From assembly GCA_037039925.1 (NCBI GenBank), contig JAXRKP010001510.1, forward strand, positions 15,001-79,000: DNA of 64,000 bases, written 5' to 3'. The notes below the pieces were generated by a model. That model ran no database searches. It saw only the letters and a program-made list of their open reading frames with translations, and was not told the DNA's origin. The translations under genes and the position numbers were made by a program. This DNA comes from Doris montereyensis. Its lineage: Eukaryota; Mollusca; Gastropoda; Nudibranchia; Dorididae. Each line of letters starts with the position of its first letter. Within the stretch, counting starts at the first letter, position 1. Positions 13,575 to 25,489 of this stretch are shown here, in pieces.

Positions 13575-13655
13575 TCAATTTCGGCCGGGGGAGCCCCCCC
13601 AAGGGGTGTTGCCCCCGACCCCACCGGGGCCTTCGCGGCCCCTGGACCCCTGCGT
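13575..13655. repeat. GC-rich segment of the same element
   Basis: A short block of G and C runs (gggggagccccccc, ccccaccggggcc) unlike its AT-rich surroundings, with hairpin potential. It lies within the inverted-repeat element. Confidence 0.5.
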
Positions 13656-13854
13656 TTCTTTTCAGAGAATTTCTCCAGATGCCATTTACATCCCTGTACA
13701 TTAAATGAATTGAGCTTTAACTTTAACTAGATCTATGTATTGGTCTTTCTTCATTTAAGTAAGCAAGTTTTGTTATGTTGCATGCATTTGTGCAAATTTG
13801 GTGTATCTTTGTGGCTCTCTTTGTCTCACTCTCTTTCTCGGTTTTCCTCCTTGC

Positions 13855-13892
13855 TCTCTTTCTCTCTCTCTCTCTCTTTCTCCTCCTCCTTG

Positions 13893-13941
<49 letters not shown>

Positions 13942-13942
13942 T
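13855..13942. repeat. (CT)n microsatellite
   Basis: Imperfect then pure CT dinucleotides; open frames here are artefacts. Confidence 0.9.
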
Positions 13943-14120
13943 TTTCCTCCTTGTTCTCATTTTTGTGAATTTGGTGTCTGCATATATGCTCTCTCTCTAT
14001 CTTATTTTTTCCTCTTTCTCTTGCTCTCTCTTTCCTATTCTTAACGATATCTTCTGTTTCCTCCTCTCCTCTCTCTATCCTTGAAAAGAAGAATGTACAA
14101 GAGATCGGGAAATACGAGAT

Positions 14121-14270
14121 AGTAGATGAGTAAGTGCATAATACTATAAAGATAGTATTATGATTGCTGAGACTGATCCAAAGAGAACGTAATGATAGTA
14201 GATGAGTAAGAGTGCATGATACTATAAAGATAGTATTATGATTGCTGAGACCGAGCCAAAGAGAAAGTAA
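14121..14270 (+). repeat. 76-bp direct tandem duplication
   Basis: Copies at 14121-14196 and 14197-14270 differ by a few bases. Each contains a small near-palindrome, atactataaagatagtat. Confidence 0.85.
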
Positions 14271-14554
14271 ACAAAACACAACACAGGCTACATGGTGATC
14301 CATCTCAAAACCCAACCTAGCTTACAAACAATGAATTAGAAGCGGGTGGCATGTCGATCTAATTGTAATAGGCTACAACTAGATCTACATGTCAAGAAAT
14401 AAACTGACATTGATTAGTTATTCGCTCGACCTTTGACTTTGACCTGTCTTGGCCTCGTTACGATCGGTGGCCGCTATTTGCAAGGGTGTAGTCTATCGGT
14501 TCAATCAGTGATCAAAATGTGTCGAAATTCAATCAGAGTGTATTCGGACCCAGG

Positions 14555-14725
14555 GTCCGGAGGAACGAACGAAGGCTGAGAAAGTAGACCGGGTCTGAAT
14601 AACCATTTTTGGCTATTGGGGCACGGGGTAGAGATCGCAGCAAGAGCGGAAGTCAGCAGGCCGGGTCCGAATAACCATTTTTGTCTATTGGGCACCCGTT
14701 TCCGAATAATCACAGCCTACTGAGA
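14555..14725 (-). repeat. Right arm of long inverted repeat
   Basis: Inverted partner of 12205-12350, with the same two aaccatttttgxctattgg words and the gcggaagtcagcaggc block in reverse orientation. Confidence 0.75.
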
Positions 14726-14954
14726 GACATCATGTGAGATAGAAAATACTACTAATAGCCCTGGTAAGGCTATGACCGGTAAATGCTGGTTTGTTACAGC
14801 ACTCTGCTCAACGCATCGCCTACTGTTTGCCTGCTACAAACCTCTCAGCGCGAAACCCGTCATTTGCCGGGAAGGAAGGACGGGTCAAGAGAGGCTTGAA
14901 TATTCCTTCCTGTGGTGTTAGTGTTACACTCTTACTGTCTAACGCTCATCCTCT

Positions 14955-15125
14955 TTTAACCCAAGAAAAGCGCTGGCCCTGGCCCCTTTTTTAGCGCCTG
15001 TTGCGGTTGGTCCGGGAAGAGCGCATGCCCTTTAGGGCTACCGTCATTGGCTTGGGAAGTGCGCAGGCCCTATATTTAGGGCCACCCTCATTGACACGTG
15101 AAGCGCGCAGGCCCTATATTTAGGG
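14955..15125 (+). repeat. Short tandem repeat, about 50-bp period
   Basis: Degenerate copies share a gcgcaggccctatatttagg core followed by gcca and a spacer of about 25 bp. The last two copies are the clearest. Confidence 0.7.
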
Positions 15126-15129
15126 CCAG

Positions 15130-16550
15130 ACACCTAGGCTTCTTCAACCCAAGTAAAGCTCGCAGTGTTACAGGAAATGACCTTCTTACAGTGAGGGGTT
15201 ACCCCAGCCATTTGCATGAAAAAAAACGAGTTTACAACAGGGGAAGCTAGGATTTAGACTTAGTTTGGACAAAGAGTTCACATTTACAGATGATAAAAGA
15301 CACATAAAACATGTGTTTCTATAAGTTGAAAGAATAAGGAATTCATATTGAGATGTCATTGCAACAAGAGAAACTTTAACTAAGGTCTAAACATTAGCAG
15401 CGATAGCCTTGTAATCAACTTAGACCTCACAAAGTGTGTTGAATGGGAAAGCGCCACTTTGACGAATGATAATGAGGCTATCGGGAAAGACACGAGCTTA
15501 GAATAAATTGTAATCTCAAAACAGGCACCTACACTACAGTCCTATCAAGACTGCTGAACACATCTTTCCTCTACTGACTTATGCAAAGGGAGCATAAGTT
15601 GCCACGCCATACAGTGTGCTGCACTGCATAGATGAAGTGTTTTGATTTGATAAATGGTTGTGTAATTTACTCTTTAAGTCTGCATAAAAGTACAATTATT
15701 GTAGTCTTTCACAGGACTAAAATATTTTAGTATCTGAGAAAAACAGGAAAAGAGATAGTTTAGATCAAATAAGATTCCACAAAACAATGGGTGGTAAACA
15801 TTTGACGTTAAAAGACACCATTGCACTGGTTCTAAAGCATAGAGCTTTTACTTTCACTAAAGTAATGATAGTGTTGATGCAGTGTTTGCAAGTGACCAAG
15901 ATGGTTGAAATCATTTTTATTGCTTTGATGACTTTTGTTTTAAGACTTCAATTTTTGTAAACTAGCATTTTAGTATTTTCAGGTTGTACAATGTAAGTCT
16001 CTCCAGTGAGCCACAAATGTTGTTATTTTGATATCACATGCTTTATAATAACTTAATAGTATCATTTTTAGTATCATTTTATCTTTACTTCAACTTTAAT
16101 GTCTAGCTGAACTTTTGGAAAAATGACTAAATGTTGCTGATTTTATGATTTTTGTCTGGGATTGGTATTTTTAAATGAATATTCATAAAACGGATTTCTT
16201 GGCACAGAGGAGTTCCATGTTTTTATCTCATTTTTATACACACAAGCACCAGCCGCCTGGGAAAACATAGGTTTTAAGTCTCAAACGGAGGGAGGGAGAA
16301 AGAGAGAGTCATTACAGTATCATTTATTGCTGTTTAATGAGAGAGACAGAGGGGGAAAAGATGGAGAGAGAGAGTAAAATTAGTAATACTGGTGGGGTAA
16401 GCCTAGTTAGTAGGAGTGGTAATTCTACATACCTTCAACATTCAAGTTTAATCATGCGCTTTTTGTTGTTTTCTAGAATTATGCCTCATTTATTATGTTA
16501 CGATTGGTTTTGCTTTTTTTCAAATCGGTTCGACACTGCTCCGTGCTTAT
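15130..16550. other. Intergenic, no recognised feature
   Basis: AT-rich, without supported genes. Short GA tracts near 16290-16375 only. Confidence 0.5.
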
Positions 16551-16565
16551 AAGAAAGACACACCA

Positions 16566-16733
<168 letters not shown>

Positions 16734-17854
16734 AATACATATAAATACACACTCATATAGGGTATACAATGCAAGATTGCTATACAGCATCCTGATCAAC
16801 GAGGCACCTGTAGTATTGTGTAATATTACGCTACATGTGGGCTACAATACTGCGTCAGTATTGATTTTTTTCCCTGGTCGCATGTTATTACTTATTCTTC
16901 ATCTTTGCTTTTCTTCTTTTACCTAATCTTTAATCTTGTTGTTTACATTCACCTGAGATCAATGTATATGTTAGAGGGGTTAAACTTCAATAAAGCAAAC
17001 AAACAAGTCCAACTGACGTCCACGCCCTTTTGCGAATCACGCCTGTTAAGGAGATAACTCACACGTTGACATTTAAAAAAATAAACTACTATTGTTTAGC
17101 TTGGATTAGTTTTGATTCCAAGAGTGTTGCATTATACGTAGCCATTCTTGAGAGAGAGGGGGGGGGGGGTGGCATACTTGAAGAGATCATTAGGAAATGT
17201 ATTAAAATGTTCTGGGGGGGGGGGGGGAGTAAAGTGACTGCAAAATAAAATGCCATGGAATAAAGGGAGTAAGAAAACATGAAAAATATGATGGAAATTA
17301 GTGACTGCGATAAAAGAGGATGAAGAATGATTGGTGAGAAGATATGGATTTGAATGTAAAGAAATGAAGATAAACGAAAAGAAGAGATGGTTCACTTGTT
17401 TTCGCCTGTTCTTGGATTTTCTTTTATTGAGTTTTGTGTGTGTGTGTGTGTTTTGAGTAATTATTTGGCTAGAGCCTATATCAGGGGGAGAGAGGGGGCT
17501 CATCTTTTTAATAACTGCTATGGGATGTTACTTGCACAACATGTACATGGCTCCTGTGAAATTTTCACTCAATGTTTTATAGAATCAGAGGATGAATAGT
17601 CTGCAAGACTAATTCTTGATATGCTTTTGAAAAATAAACCCTTAGGTATAGAGTTATATAACATACATGACTCGAACTCCAAAATGCTGTCTTGCCAGTC
17701 CAGCAATGTAGTACTACTACTACAGGACTATGATGAAAGAGATACAGATCTCTCTTGAATTTTGATTCTAAAAAGCTGGCATGTCTGATGACATTCGTGT
17801 TTTTTTTTTTATATTGCGGCCCTCTTCTTTATATTTCTTGTACTTGTATTTAAA

Positions 17855-18470
17855 TAATAATAATATGGAGATTTCTATAGCGCCCATACATCGAGATGCT
17901 CTAGGCACTTTACAATATCAAAGAAATACAAGAAACAGGTAAATAAAAATTGACATCAGAAGTAAGTCTCTCGAAAATAATATGTTTTTAACTGGGTTTT
18001 TTTGAAGGAATGGATGTTAGGGCTGTTCTTGATGATCATTAGCAGAGAGTTCCAGACCATGGGACCATTGAATGAGAAGGCTTTCATGCCTAAGTTCATA
18101 TTTAGAATGGGTGAGGTAAGGAGGGATTTATTTCCAGACCTCAGTGGGCGGGACGGCTGGTATACCAGAAACAGTTCAGACAGATATTCTGGAGCTGTTC
18201 CATGTAGTGAGTTCTAAATCGTGCAAGCAATCTTAAATTCGATGTGCTTGTGAACTGTAAAACCAGTAACATTCTTTTAAAACTGACGTGATGTGATCTT
18301 TGGTTTTTGTCCTGGTGACAACAAGAGCGTATTGATTTTGGATTTGTTGGAGATCCTGTATCTGGCCAGCTTTGGTGTTGTGTAGTAGGCCATTGCAGTA
18401 GTCGAGATGACTGCTGACAAATGCAAGAATCAACAGTTTGGTTGTTTCTTCATCCAAATACTGACGAGTT
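17855..18470 (-). pseudogene. LINE 3' end: RT C-terminal domain plus (ATT)n tail
   Basis: On the minus strand the open part (18457-18233) reads L-A-F-V-S-S-H-L-D-Y-C-N-G-L-L, then Q-I-Q-D-L-Q-x-I-Q-N and D-H-I-T-x-V-L-K-E-x-x-W. This is the conserved post-RT segment of CR1/jockey-type LINEs. It continues in broken frame to a P-E-Y-L-S-E-L...P-S-R...L-R-S and K-A-F-S-F-N-G-P-M-V-W-N-S-L segment. The 3' end carries the familiar gcgctatagaaatctccat phrase and an (ATT)n tail near 17860. It is 5'-truncated and inactive. Confidence 0.8.
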
Positions 18471-18479
18471 TTATGTATC

Positions 18480-19680
18480 CATTTCAGGTTAATGCAATGC
18501 TCTTACGTAATACTTTTTTGAAATTTTAAAGGGGGCAATAAAGGTCAGGGTTATTTTTCAGAGCTTGTACCCATACCTGTTAAATGCCTTATCTGAGAAA
18601 AGCACCAAAAGTTTTAGTACATCTAGTCTGACAAATTGACTTATTCATTTAAGCAGTTTAACTGTAAGTATACCTATATTTCTGTCCTGAATGAAGCCAT
18701 AGTTGGGCACTCACTATCACATGAAAGAGTACCATAGTAAGGACTCTGCCACTATTTTATCATGCCACTATTTTATCACCTATACTATCACCATCCCTGA
18801 CTCGCAGGACTAATTACGGCGTTCACACATGAATTAAACTGAATGCCATCCCATTTTTCTAAATAATGAATAATGAAAGCATCTTTTTTCTATGTTTCAT
18901 ACCCCAAAAGGCTGCATAAAAAATAAATTATCCTTAAACTAGACTCCAGTCAACAGGGGTCAAATTTCTTATTGTTTAAAGGATAAACATTATAAAAGAT
19001 TACTTTAACATAGATCTAGATATATATACGACCAATAAGCCTGTAGAATTCCATAGGTAGAACTTAGAAAAGCAATGAATCATGAATTTTCTGGCGCAGT
19101 GTATACCACAAGGATATCGTTAACGGGAGATGACATTTCAACTTTTGCTCTGAGACATTCTGTGAAACAATATAATTTCGAAAATTTTGTATCTATTAAA
19201 AATGTTTGTTCTTTCAAATGAGCAGTTCAAGAACCAGGAATTTTTTTTTTGGGGGGAATTGGATTTGTTTTTTCAGAGCAAAGGTATAAAATGTTAATTT
19301 TCAAAGCTTTAAAGGATGCGGAAGAAGCCATTTTTTGGACCATAGAAGGAAACTCATCTATTCGTTGGTGTTCCAGAGCCGTCACATGAACACTTTGAAG
19401 AGGGGAGGGTTACCTCTGCCGTTTCGGAAGGCTCTAAAAACCTATAAAATTTGACAGAGGTCGTCTTTTTCACTGTTGTCTTCTCTCTTTCATACTCATA
19501 CAATACAAATAAAACAAAACACCATCTGAAAGAACTTGAATTCGTCTATATTTCTATGTGTTTCATACATGTATATTATCATACAATTGATTGAGAGACA
19601 GAAGGGTGAATAGAGGGGGAAATTGGATTTCGCTGCCCGTCGCGCAGGGGTCGGTTTGGAATATCTACTTGTAGGCCGAT
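18480..19680. other. Intergenic, no recognised feature
   Basis: No supported gene or element end. Confidence 0.5.
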
Positions 19681-19689
19681 CTTGAATGA

Positions 19690-21330
19690 CCAAAGGCTAA
19701 GGGGGTTAACCCCGACAGAATTTAACAAGGTCTGGTAGGGGGCCTCAAGGTGGCAGCCCCACCATCTACCAAGGGTACACTGGACCGATCCCCTGCTTAT
19801 CCAAAACCAAACTGATCTAGAGAAATAAATGCAATATACCCGGCTTGACCGTTCATCGACCATCATGGGAATGAAGACGGACTGGTTTTTGGAACATGGG
19901 ATGTTAGGGCAATAAATGGAAAAGAGCTAGAATTAGTTGAAGAAATGGACAAATTCAAAGTAGATAATTTGGCCATTACAGAAACAAAGAAAATAGGACA
20001 AAGAATAGAAAATGTAGGACCAAATCATATTTTAATCTTCTCAGGAGTAGATATCAAAGATAGAGCAGGAGTAGGCCTCCTAGTGCATAAAAGGCATGAA
20101 AATCTACTGGAAAGTTTGACATTTATAAGACCACATCTCTTAGAGGTAAATATTAAGGACGAGAAATTAAATTATTAATAGCTTATGGACCAAACGAAGA
20201 CGATATGAAAGAAAAAAAGATAGCTTCGAAACGATTTACAAATAGCTGCAGAGAATTTTAAACCCCAACAGGAACTAATGCTCTAAGGAGATTTAAACGC
20301 TAGAGTAGACAACAATATAGAAACGTCAGGAGGAGTAATAGGTAAAGAACTCGCAGCTTTCACACGCTTTCGATGATGTGGTGATGATGATGTGATGAGA
20401 GAGACTAATAGATTTTTGTCTAAAGAATAACATGAAAATAGCCAACACCTTTTTTCCTCATAAAGATATCCACAAATATACAAGAGTAAATGAAGACAGG
20501 TGTGAAAAGTCAATCATAGACTACATAATAGTTAGCAGCTCCCTCGTGTACAGTATATTGGATGCAAAGGTAAACAGATGAGCAGGAATTTTTCATGATC
20601 ACCACCTAGTGATTGCCAAAAGGAGATTACTGACTAAAGAATAAAATAGAGAAGAAAGCTACTAAACTCAAAATAGAGGAACTAAATAAATCGATAGTTA
20701 AACAGATAAACCAATCTAGGATAAAAGGATTTATCAGTGAAAGGCAGATGGATCTGAATGATAGTACAATAGAAGAAGAGTGGCAAGTGTATAGTTATAA
20801 AGAAACGCCTTTTGGTTGTACTGCAGAGGTCTGTGATAGGAAACAAATTAAAGGAGATATGAAACGAACAGCATGGTGGAATGAGAATGTCTAGACTACG
20901 ATGAAAGAAAATGAGGATGCCTGGAAGAAATACTTGCAAAGAGACCAGAGGATATGATAGATTACGTGGATAAAAGAACTCGCCAAAGAGAAAGTGGGGA
21001 AAGCAAAACGGGAACAATGGGAAGAGTTTGGACAAAGATTTCAAGGAAATAAAAAGCTGTTCCTCAAAAATACAGAGAATAAATTATGTAGGTATGTGAA
21101 AGCTCAAACCAGTAGATATATCAATGCTTTAATTTGCCGATGATATAGTTCTGTTTGGAAAATCAGAAAGTGACCTTAAGTCAAATATCAACATGGACAA
21201 TGAACTAAATAAAAGAGGAATGAGAGTAAATGCAAAGGAAACCAAAACAATGCTAGCAACCAGAGAAGCTAAAACACAAAATCTTAAATTGGGCAGGGAA
21301 AATTTAGAACAAGTTCACAGCTACAATTCA
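19690..21330 (+). pseudogene. RTE-like LINE copy (plus strand), internally deleted
   Basis: Begins with 5' UTR sequence shared with the minus-strand copy near 38 kb (ccaaaggctaagggggttaa; catctaccaagggtac). The endonuclease start reads G-T-W-D-V-R-A-I-N-G-K-E-L-E-L-V, then KFKVDNLAITETKK and R-A-G-V-G-L-L-V-H-K (residue spacing of an apurinic-type LINE endonuclease, E in the TETK motif). A broken GDLNAR segment and a D-Y-I-I-V-S-S segment follow. Most of the RT is deleted: sequence jumps at about 21110 to F-A-D-D-I-V-L-F-G-K-S-E, the RT motif C with its catalytic D-D, and stops soon after. Multiple stops make it non-functional. Confidence 0.85.
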
Positions 21331-21939
21331 CTATCACAGTAGGCTAGCATACATCACGGTCAGTCAGCAAGAGTGACAGCGTGATCGTGCACTGTGTGTC
21401 TTTTCAGTGAGTCAAGTCGGCAGTACATCGCAAACAGTATCGTTGAACTATTTTTAAGTTCAGTGCTGCCTAGTGGTGCTATTATGTTGGTGCTAAAGTG
21501 CGATTATGCCATCTGAACAATTGCAGTGATAGCTGTGTAATCCACTAAGGCTTGCATGAAATGTTTTGAATAAGAAAGTGTGACTTTAACGATCAATAGC
21601 TACAACTACAAGCTTACTCAAAAAGCTACGAGCTTAAAATAATTGTAATCTCATTAGCGGTCATTTAAGGACAGTGGAAATTTCCATTCGAGAAGTCTAA
21701 ATATAGGGTCTGCATGCTTCCCATGCCAATAACGTTGCGCTGGCCAAATATATATTTGTACTTATTCTAATAGTTTGGGTAGAGGAAAAGTCATAGTCAA
21801 AGTAACCGCTTACAGAACTGCAATCGGTCGCATAGTCTTTTTTTCTACGATTTTTAGAAAACGCCGCTATTTTCGTAATCACCATGGCGTTTCAATTCTT
21901 GAATTCTTTGATCGAAAGTGCGATAAATGGTGATGTTAT

Positions 21940-23154
21940 TGTTAAAATGGTTATAAAAATGACTCAGATGATTCAAATTTAGATGAATCTGACATTGAGT
22001 TGATCCTAGAGAACTAGATGATGCAGAATCAGTGTCAACAGATGAAACAACGCATGCTGGTCCCGATATTACACCTGGCTCAGAATGATAGGTGGAGTGA
22101 AAATCTTCGTGATATTTTCGTCCATAATTTTGATGTATATTCAGGTGCTGTTGTGGATTTATCAGAAGAAACAGAGCCTATTGATGTTTTGGAGTTGTTT
22201 TTTTCAACCAAGTCTATGAATTGATAGTAGAAGAGACAAACAAATATGCAGAAGGAGACTAATAAGATAGACAAGACAAGGACTGGAAATCAGTGACTGG
22301 ACGACATGATGAGGCCATGGTGGCTTTCAACGGGAGACTTCACTACATCCCTAGTAAACCCCATCCATACGGGATAAAAGTGGTGCACGGCTGAATCCAA
22401 GCCTGGACATTTGCTCAATTTTTCTGTGTACTGTGGAAAAAGTAATGAACAGCTTTCTAATGACTTGGACATCATGTTGTCATGAATGTGGATTGTGACT
22501 ATTTAAATAAATTACATATTTTTTATTTTGACAATTTTTTTTCATCGTTTAAACTCGCAGAAACCCTTCTTCAGAACAAACATACTGCTGTTGGGCGATT
22601 CGCCAAAAAGGCTGGCCTCACAGTAAAAGCAAAGACAACAATGGTTTATCGTAAGACCAAGTCTGGTGTCGTCGAAGGCGAAATTCCAACACTACAATAT
22701 TCATATGGGCGGTGTTGATCTTGCCGACCAATATCGTGCCTCATACCAAGTCAGCAGGGCAAGTAAGAGGTGGCGGCGATATATGTTTTCCAAAGTGCAC
22801 TGATTAATTCGTTCCTGCTCCTCTAGTCAGCTGTGCCAAATGCAAAAAGAGGATCGGCCGCTGCAAAGCATCTGACTTTTCACCTCAGCGTAATGAAAAG
22901 CCTTCTGCGGTCATCAATGACCATTACAAGGCAACAGCCAGACATGCCAGCCATTGGCCGGTCTGTGAACAATGGTGTCATCCACTAGAGAAGCCGCCTC
23001 GAACTTCGAAGGCAGGAAAAAAAATTGTTATCAGTGTTTAGTCAAGAGGAAAACCCCTAAAGGCCGCACCCCTGAAACTGTCTATGGCTGTGGTATTTGT
23101 GCAGTACATCTTTGTGAAGGACAATGCTATGCTAAATTTCATAAATTATTATAG
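21940..23154 (+). pseudogene. piggyBac-like transposase relic
   Basis: Collinear fragments of a PGBD4-like transposase in shifting frames. An acidic N-terminus (D-S-D-D-S) comes first, then a linker ending PIDVLELFFS-x-K and V-E-E-T-N-K-Y-A (22160-22255), then the region around LHYIPSKPHPYGIKV (22330-22380). D-Y-L-N-K-L-H-I-F-Y-F-D-N-F-F-S-S follows, where the family has one of its catalytic aspartates (22482-22560), then MGGVDLADQYRASY (about 22707) and R-W-R-R-Y-M-F. The C-terminal cysteine-rich finger (C-Y-Q-C...YGCGICAVHLC...C-Y-A-K-F-H) occupies about 23030-23154. Stops and frameshifts abolish function. TTAA ends were not identified. Confidence 0.85.
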
Positions 23155-23552
23155 AAAATTTAATTTTTGTCATTTAATATGATCTTGTGATGAGTGAAAT
23201 GTGAAAAATTATCACTTAAATTCGCAATTTTCAACTTTGGATATATTTTTTTACGGTAACTTGTCATGGTTTTCATTAGAATATATAGTTTTTCTGAAAG
23301 GTTGTTTTATTCTTCTTCCTTGTGAGTTTTTTTCTATTGATTTTGAGCTGTGGAATATGTTTTAAAATGTGTTTGAATGATTTTGGTAATTTTGTGTACA
23401 AGAGTTATTTCCTCTTCCTGGGATGCTTGGGTGCATTTTTAGGCTGGTGAGTCTGGGATGCTTTGGGTTAAGGCCATTGATTGTACTTCCATTAGACAGT
23501 GGAAATTGAAAGTAAGCGAGCTCAGATATGAACGAGAACTCAGGAATAGTGC

Positions 23553-23750
23553 GATTAATTTTAATCCAAATCATGTACATACATTGCTATTTCAAGACAT
23601 CCCATTTTAGTGTATTCTTAAAATTTTTATTTTATTCAGATAAGATTCCCAGATTAATTTTAATCCAAATCATGTACATACATTGCTATTTCAAGACACC
23701 CCATTTTAATGTATTCTTAAAATCTTTATTTTATTCAGATAAGATTCCCA
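23553..23750 (+). repeat. 99-bp tandem duplication containing a splice acceptor
   Basis: Copies at 23553-23651 and 23652-23750 are nearly identical. Each ends with a pyrimidine-rich tract and ttattttattcag, an acceptor-like end. The second copy's acceptor would open exon A; the first copy's acceptor is an alternative 99 bp upstream. Confidence 0.85.
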
Positions 23751-24529
23751 TGGATCATTGATTCAACACAAGCATGGATTTCGATTCATCCTCAAAGTTC
23801 ATTGGATCCCTCGCAAAATTTTTGCAGTCATTATGTAATGGCTATGTGGAATTCGACAAGGGTGTTGAAGTTATTGGACACATTTACCTTAGTGTAGACA
23901 GTGATACTGGTAAAAAAATAGATTATGTCTTAAACGAAAAAGTGTGTAAAAATGATAATTCTGTGACATTTATCAGCAACAGTTTCCATGCTCAGCCTGC
24001 TGAAAAACCCAAACCTCCACCAAAGAAGTCAGATGTTGACAAAAGAAATGAAGATTCAGTGGTCATGGATGAATCAGGCCAAGCAGTGCCCAGCAGCACT
24101 AATGTGGGAACCATGGGAACAATGAGAATTCATATAAGTCAAGATGGGTCATTCTCTCCAGGCAGCAAACGTCCTCGCTCCCTCTTCATCGAAAGGGGAG
24201 TATGGGGAGAGGGCCAAATAGCCCAGCCCCTAGAACTGGCATTTCTCCAAGATATGACATGGGTGGACCTGCCAAAATCGGAAGGTCGGACATTCCATAT
24301 GCTACTTCAAACAATATGAACTCGAGTGAAGATTATGATGGTGGGGGTGCCTTTCAGGACAGTGAGGATGGTTACTCAAATAATTTCCTCACTCAAGATG
24401 ATCAAAGTTCGTCTCAAGACATTGACCAAAAACCTATCATTGATCCAGATATTAGTATTGTGAAAGAAGAACATATGGCTAGTCAACAAGCAAATACACA
24501 TATCCCCTCTGCATATGGTCAACCTCCTG
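23739..24529 (+). CDS. Exon A, N-terminal coding exon of the variable-array gene (apparent frameshift)
   Basis: After an acceptor at 23738 there is a short leader with one upstream ATG (two codons, stop), then the likely start ATG at 23774. Residues 1-75 look folded: SSKFIGSLAKFLQSLCNGYV, then a V-I-G-H-I-Y-L and K-K-I-D-Y-V-L-N-E-K-V-C segment. From about residue 75 the chain is disordered, rich in K/P (KPKPPPKK), S and acidic residues. Near 24165-24200 the reading frame must shift by one base: frame 1 ends at 24319, while the next frame continues with GRGPNSPAPRTG, acidic/serine stretches and a SUMO-type I-V-K-E-E. It ends at a strong donor (cctcctg|gtaagt) in phase 1. I do not recognise the family. 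A nuclear role is suggested only by the SUMO-like site and basic modules downstream. Confidence 0.7.
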
Positions 24530-25366
24530 GTAAGTATGCCTTGGGGGGGTGTTGTGTGTGTATGTTTGCTTTCGTGTTAATTTTCTTGGGGGGGGGTTGT
24601 TAATTTTGGGTTTTCTGCTGTGTTTTTTTGTTGATTTGTTAACTCTTGCATTTTTTACTTTTAAGGCGAATGATTTTGTCACATTTTATAGTCATTTTTC
24701 CATTTATTCCATGCAGTTGTACTATGTACAAGAATACAGGTGATAAAACGTATGTAAGACCTCTTGTCATGACGATGACTAGGCGTCAACCATTCATTGC
24801 AAAAGGATTCAGTGGTCCAGAGGCATGGTATCCTCTCAACCAAAAGGTCTTGGGTTTTTTCCCCGACAGGTTGAACAAATTTAGCCCCTGGTCTAGGTTT
24901 GTGGATTGACACTTAGACCTATTGGAGACAGACATTAAACAGGCGGTTACATTTGCAGATCCACAACCCTCCACATGTTAAAGATCTCTTAATTGTTTTA
25001 GGGCAGTCTGGGTAAAATTAAAACAATTCCTACCCAAAATTTAGAGATCACCTTAGTTGGGGATGTGGGTAAGATTAAAACAAATGCATCCGCTGCAGGA
25101 TGAAGCCCTCCGCAGATACCATCCAGTGGGTTCTATTCTTTATTTTATTCTTATGGTTATGTTTTATTTCAAATTTAAATGTGATGATAGCTGCAATGTC
25201 CATGTGAATCAGCTTTGCAAATACGAAGAGAACATTTTTTTAAAGGCTTCAACAATCTGTTGATTTATTTAATTTTAGAGTATTGTAAGTGTTTTGGTTT
25301 ACAAGTTATGTTAATGTCATTCAGAATCTTGCTGTTGTTAACAAACTATTGTACTATCTCATGAAG
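24530..25366 (+). other. Intron A-B
   Basis: Starts with G-rich sequence (24543-24600) and contains SINE copy 3. No other coding segment seen. Confidence 0.6.
24780..25075 (+). mobile_element. tRNA-headed SINE copy 3
   Basis: Head agtggtccagaggcatggta and cctctcaaccaaaaggtctt resemble A- and B-box tRNA sequence. Then come ctggtctaggtttgtggatt, a degenerate middle, gggcagtctgggtaaaatta and gagatcaccttagttgggga. Same order as the copies at 7.05 and 34 kb. Confidence 0.75.
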
Positions 25367-25489
25367 CTCCTGGCAGAGGAAAACCTTCCCAGTCTCCATA
25401 CTCGATGCATCAAAATCCCTCCATATCATTAGGATCTCGTCCCCCTGATACATACACTGGCTCCTCTTTAGAGGGTGCAGACCCTTCAA
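25367..25489 (+). CDS. Exon B of the variable-array gene
   Basis: Acceptor ctcatgaag and donor tcaa|gtaagt bound 123 bp that enter and leave in phase 1, matching exon A's end. The peptide is proline/serine-rich and disordered (APGRGKPSQSPYSMHQ, then SLGSRPPDTYTGSS), continuing the style of exon A's tail. Splicing A to B reads ...Q-P-P-G then P-G-R-G without a stop. Its last base A combines with AT from exon C to give N. Confidence 0.75.
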
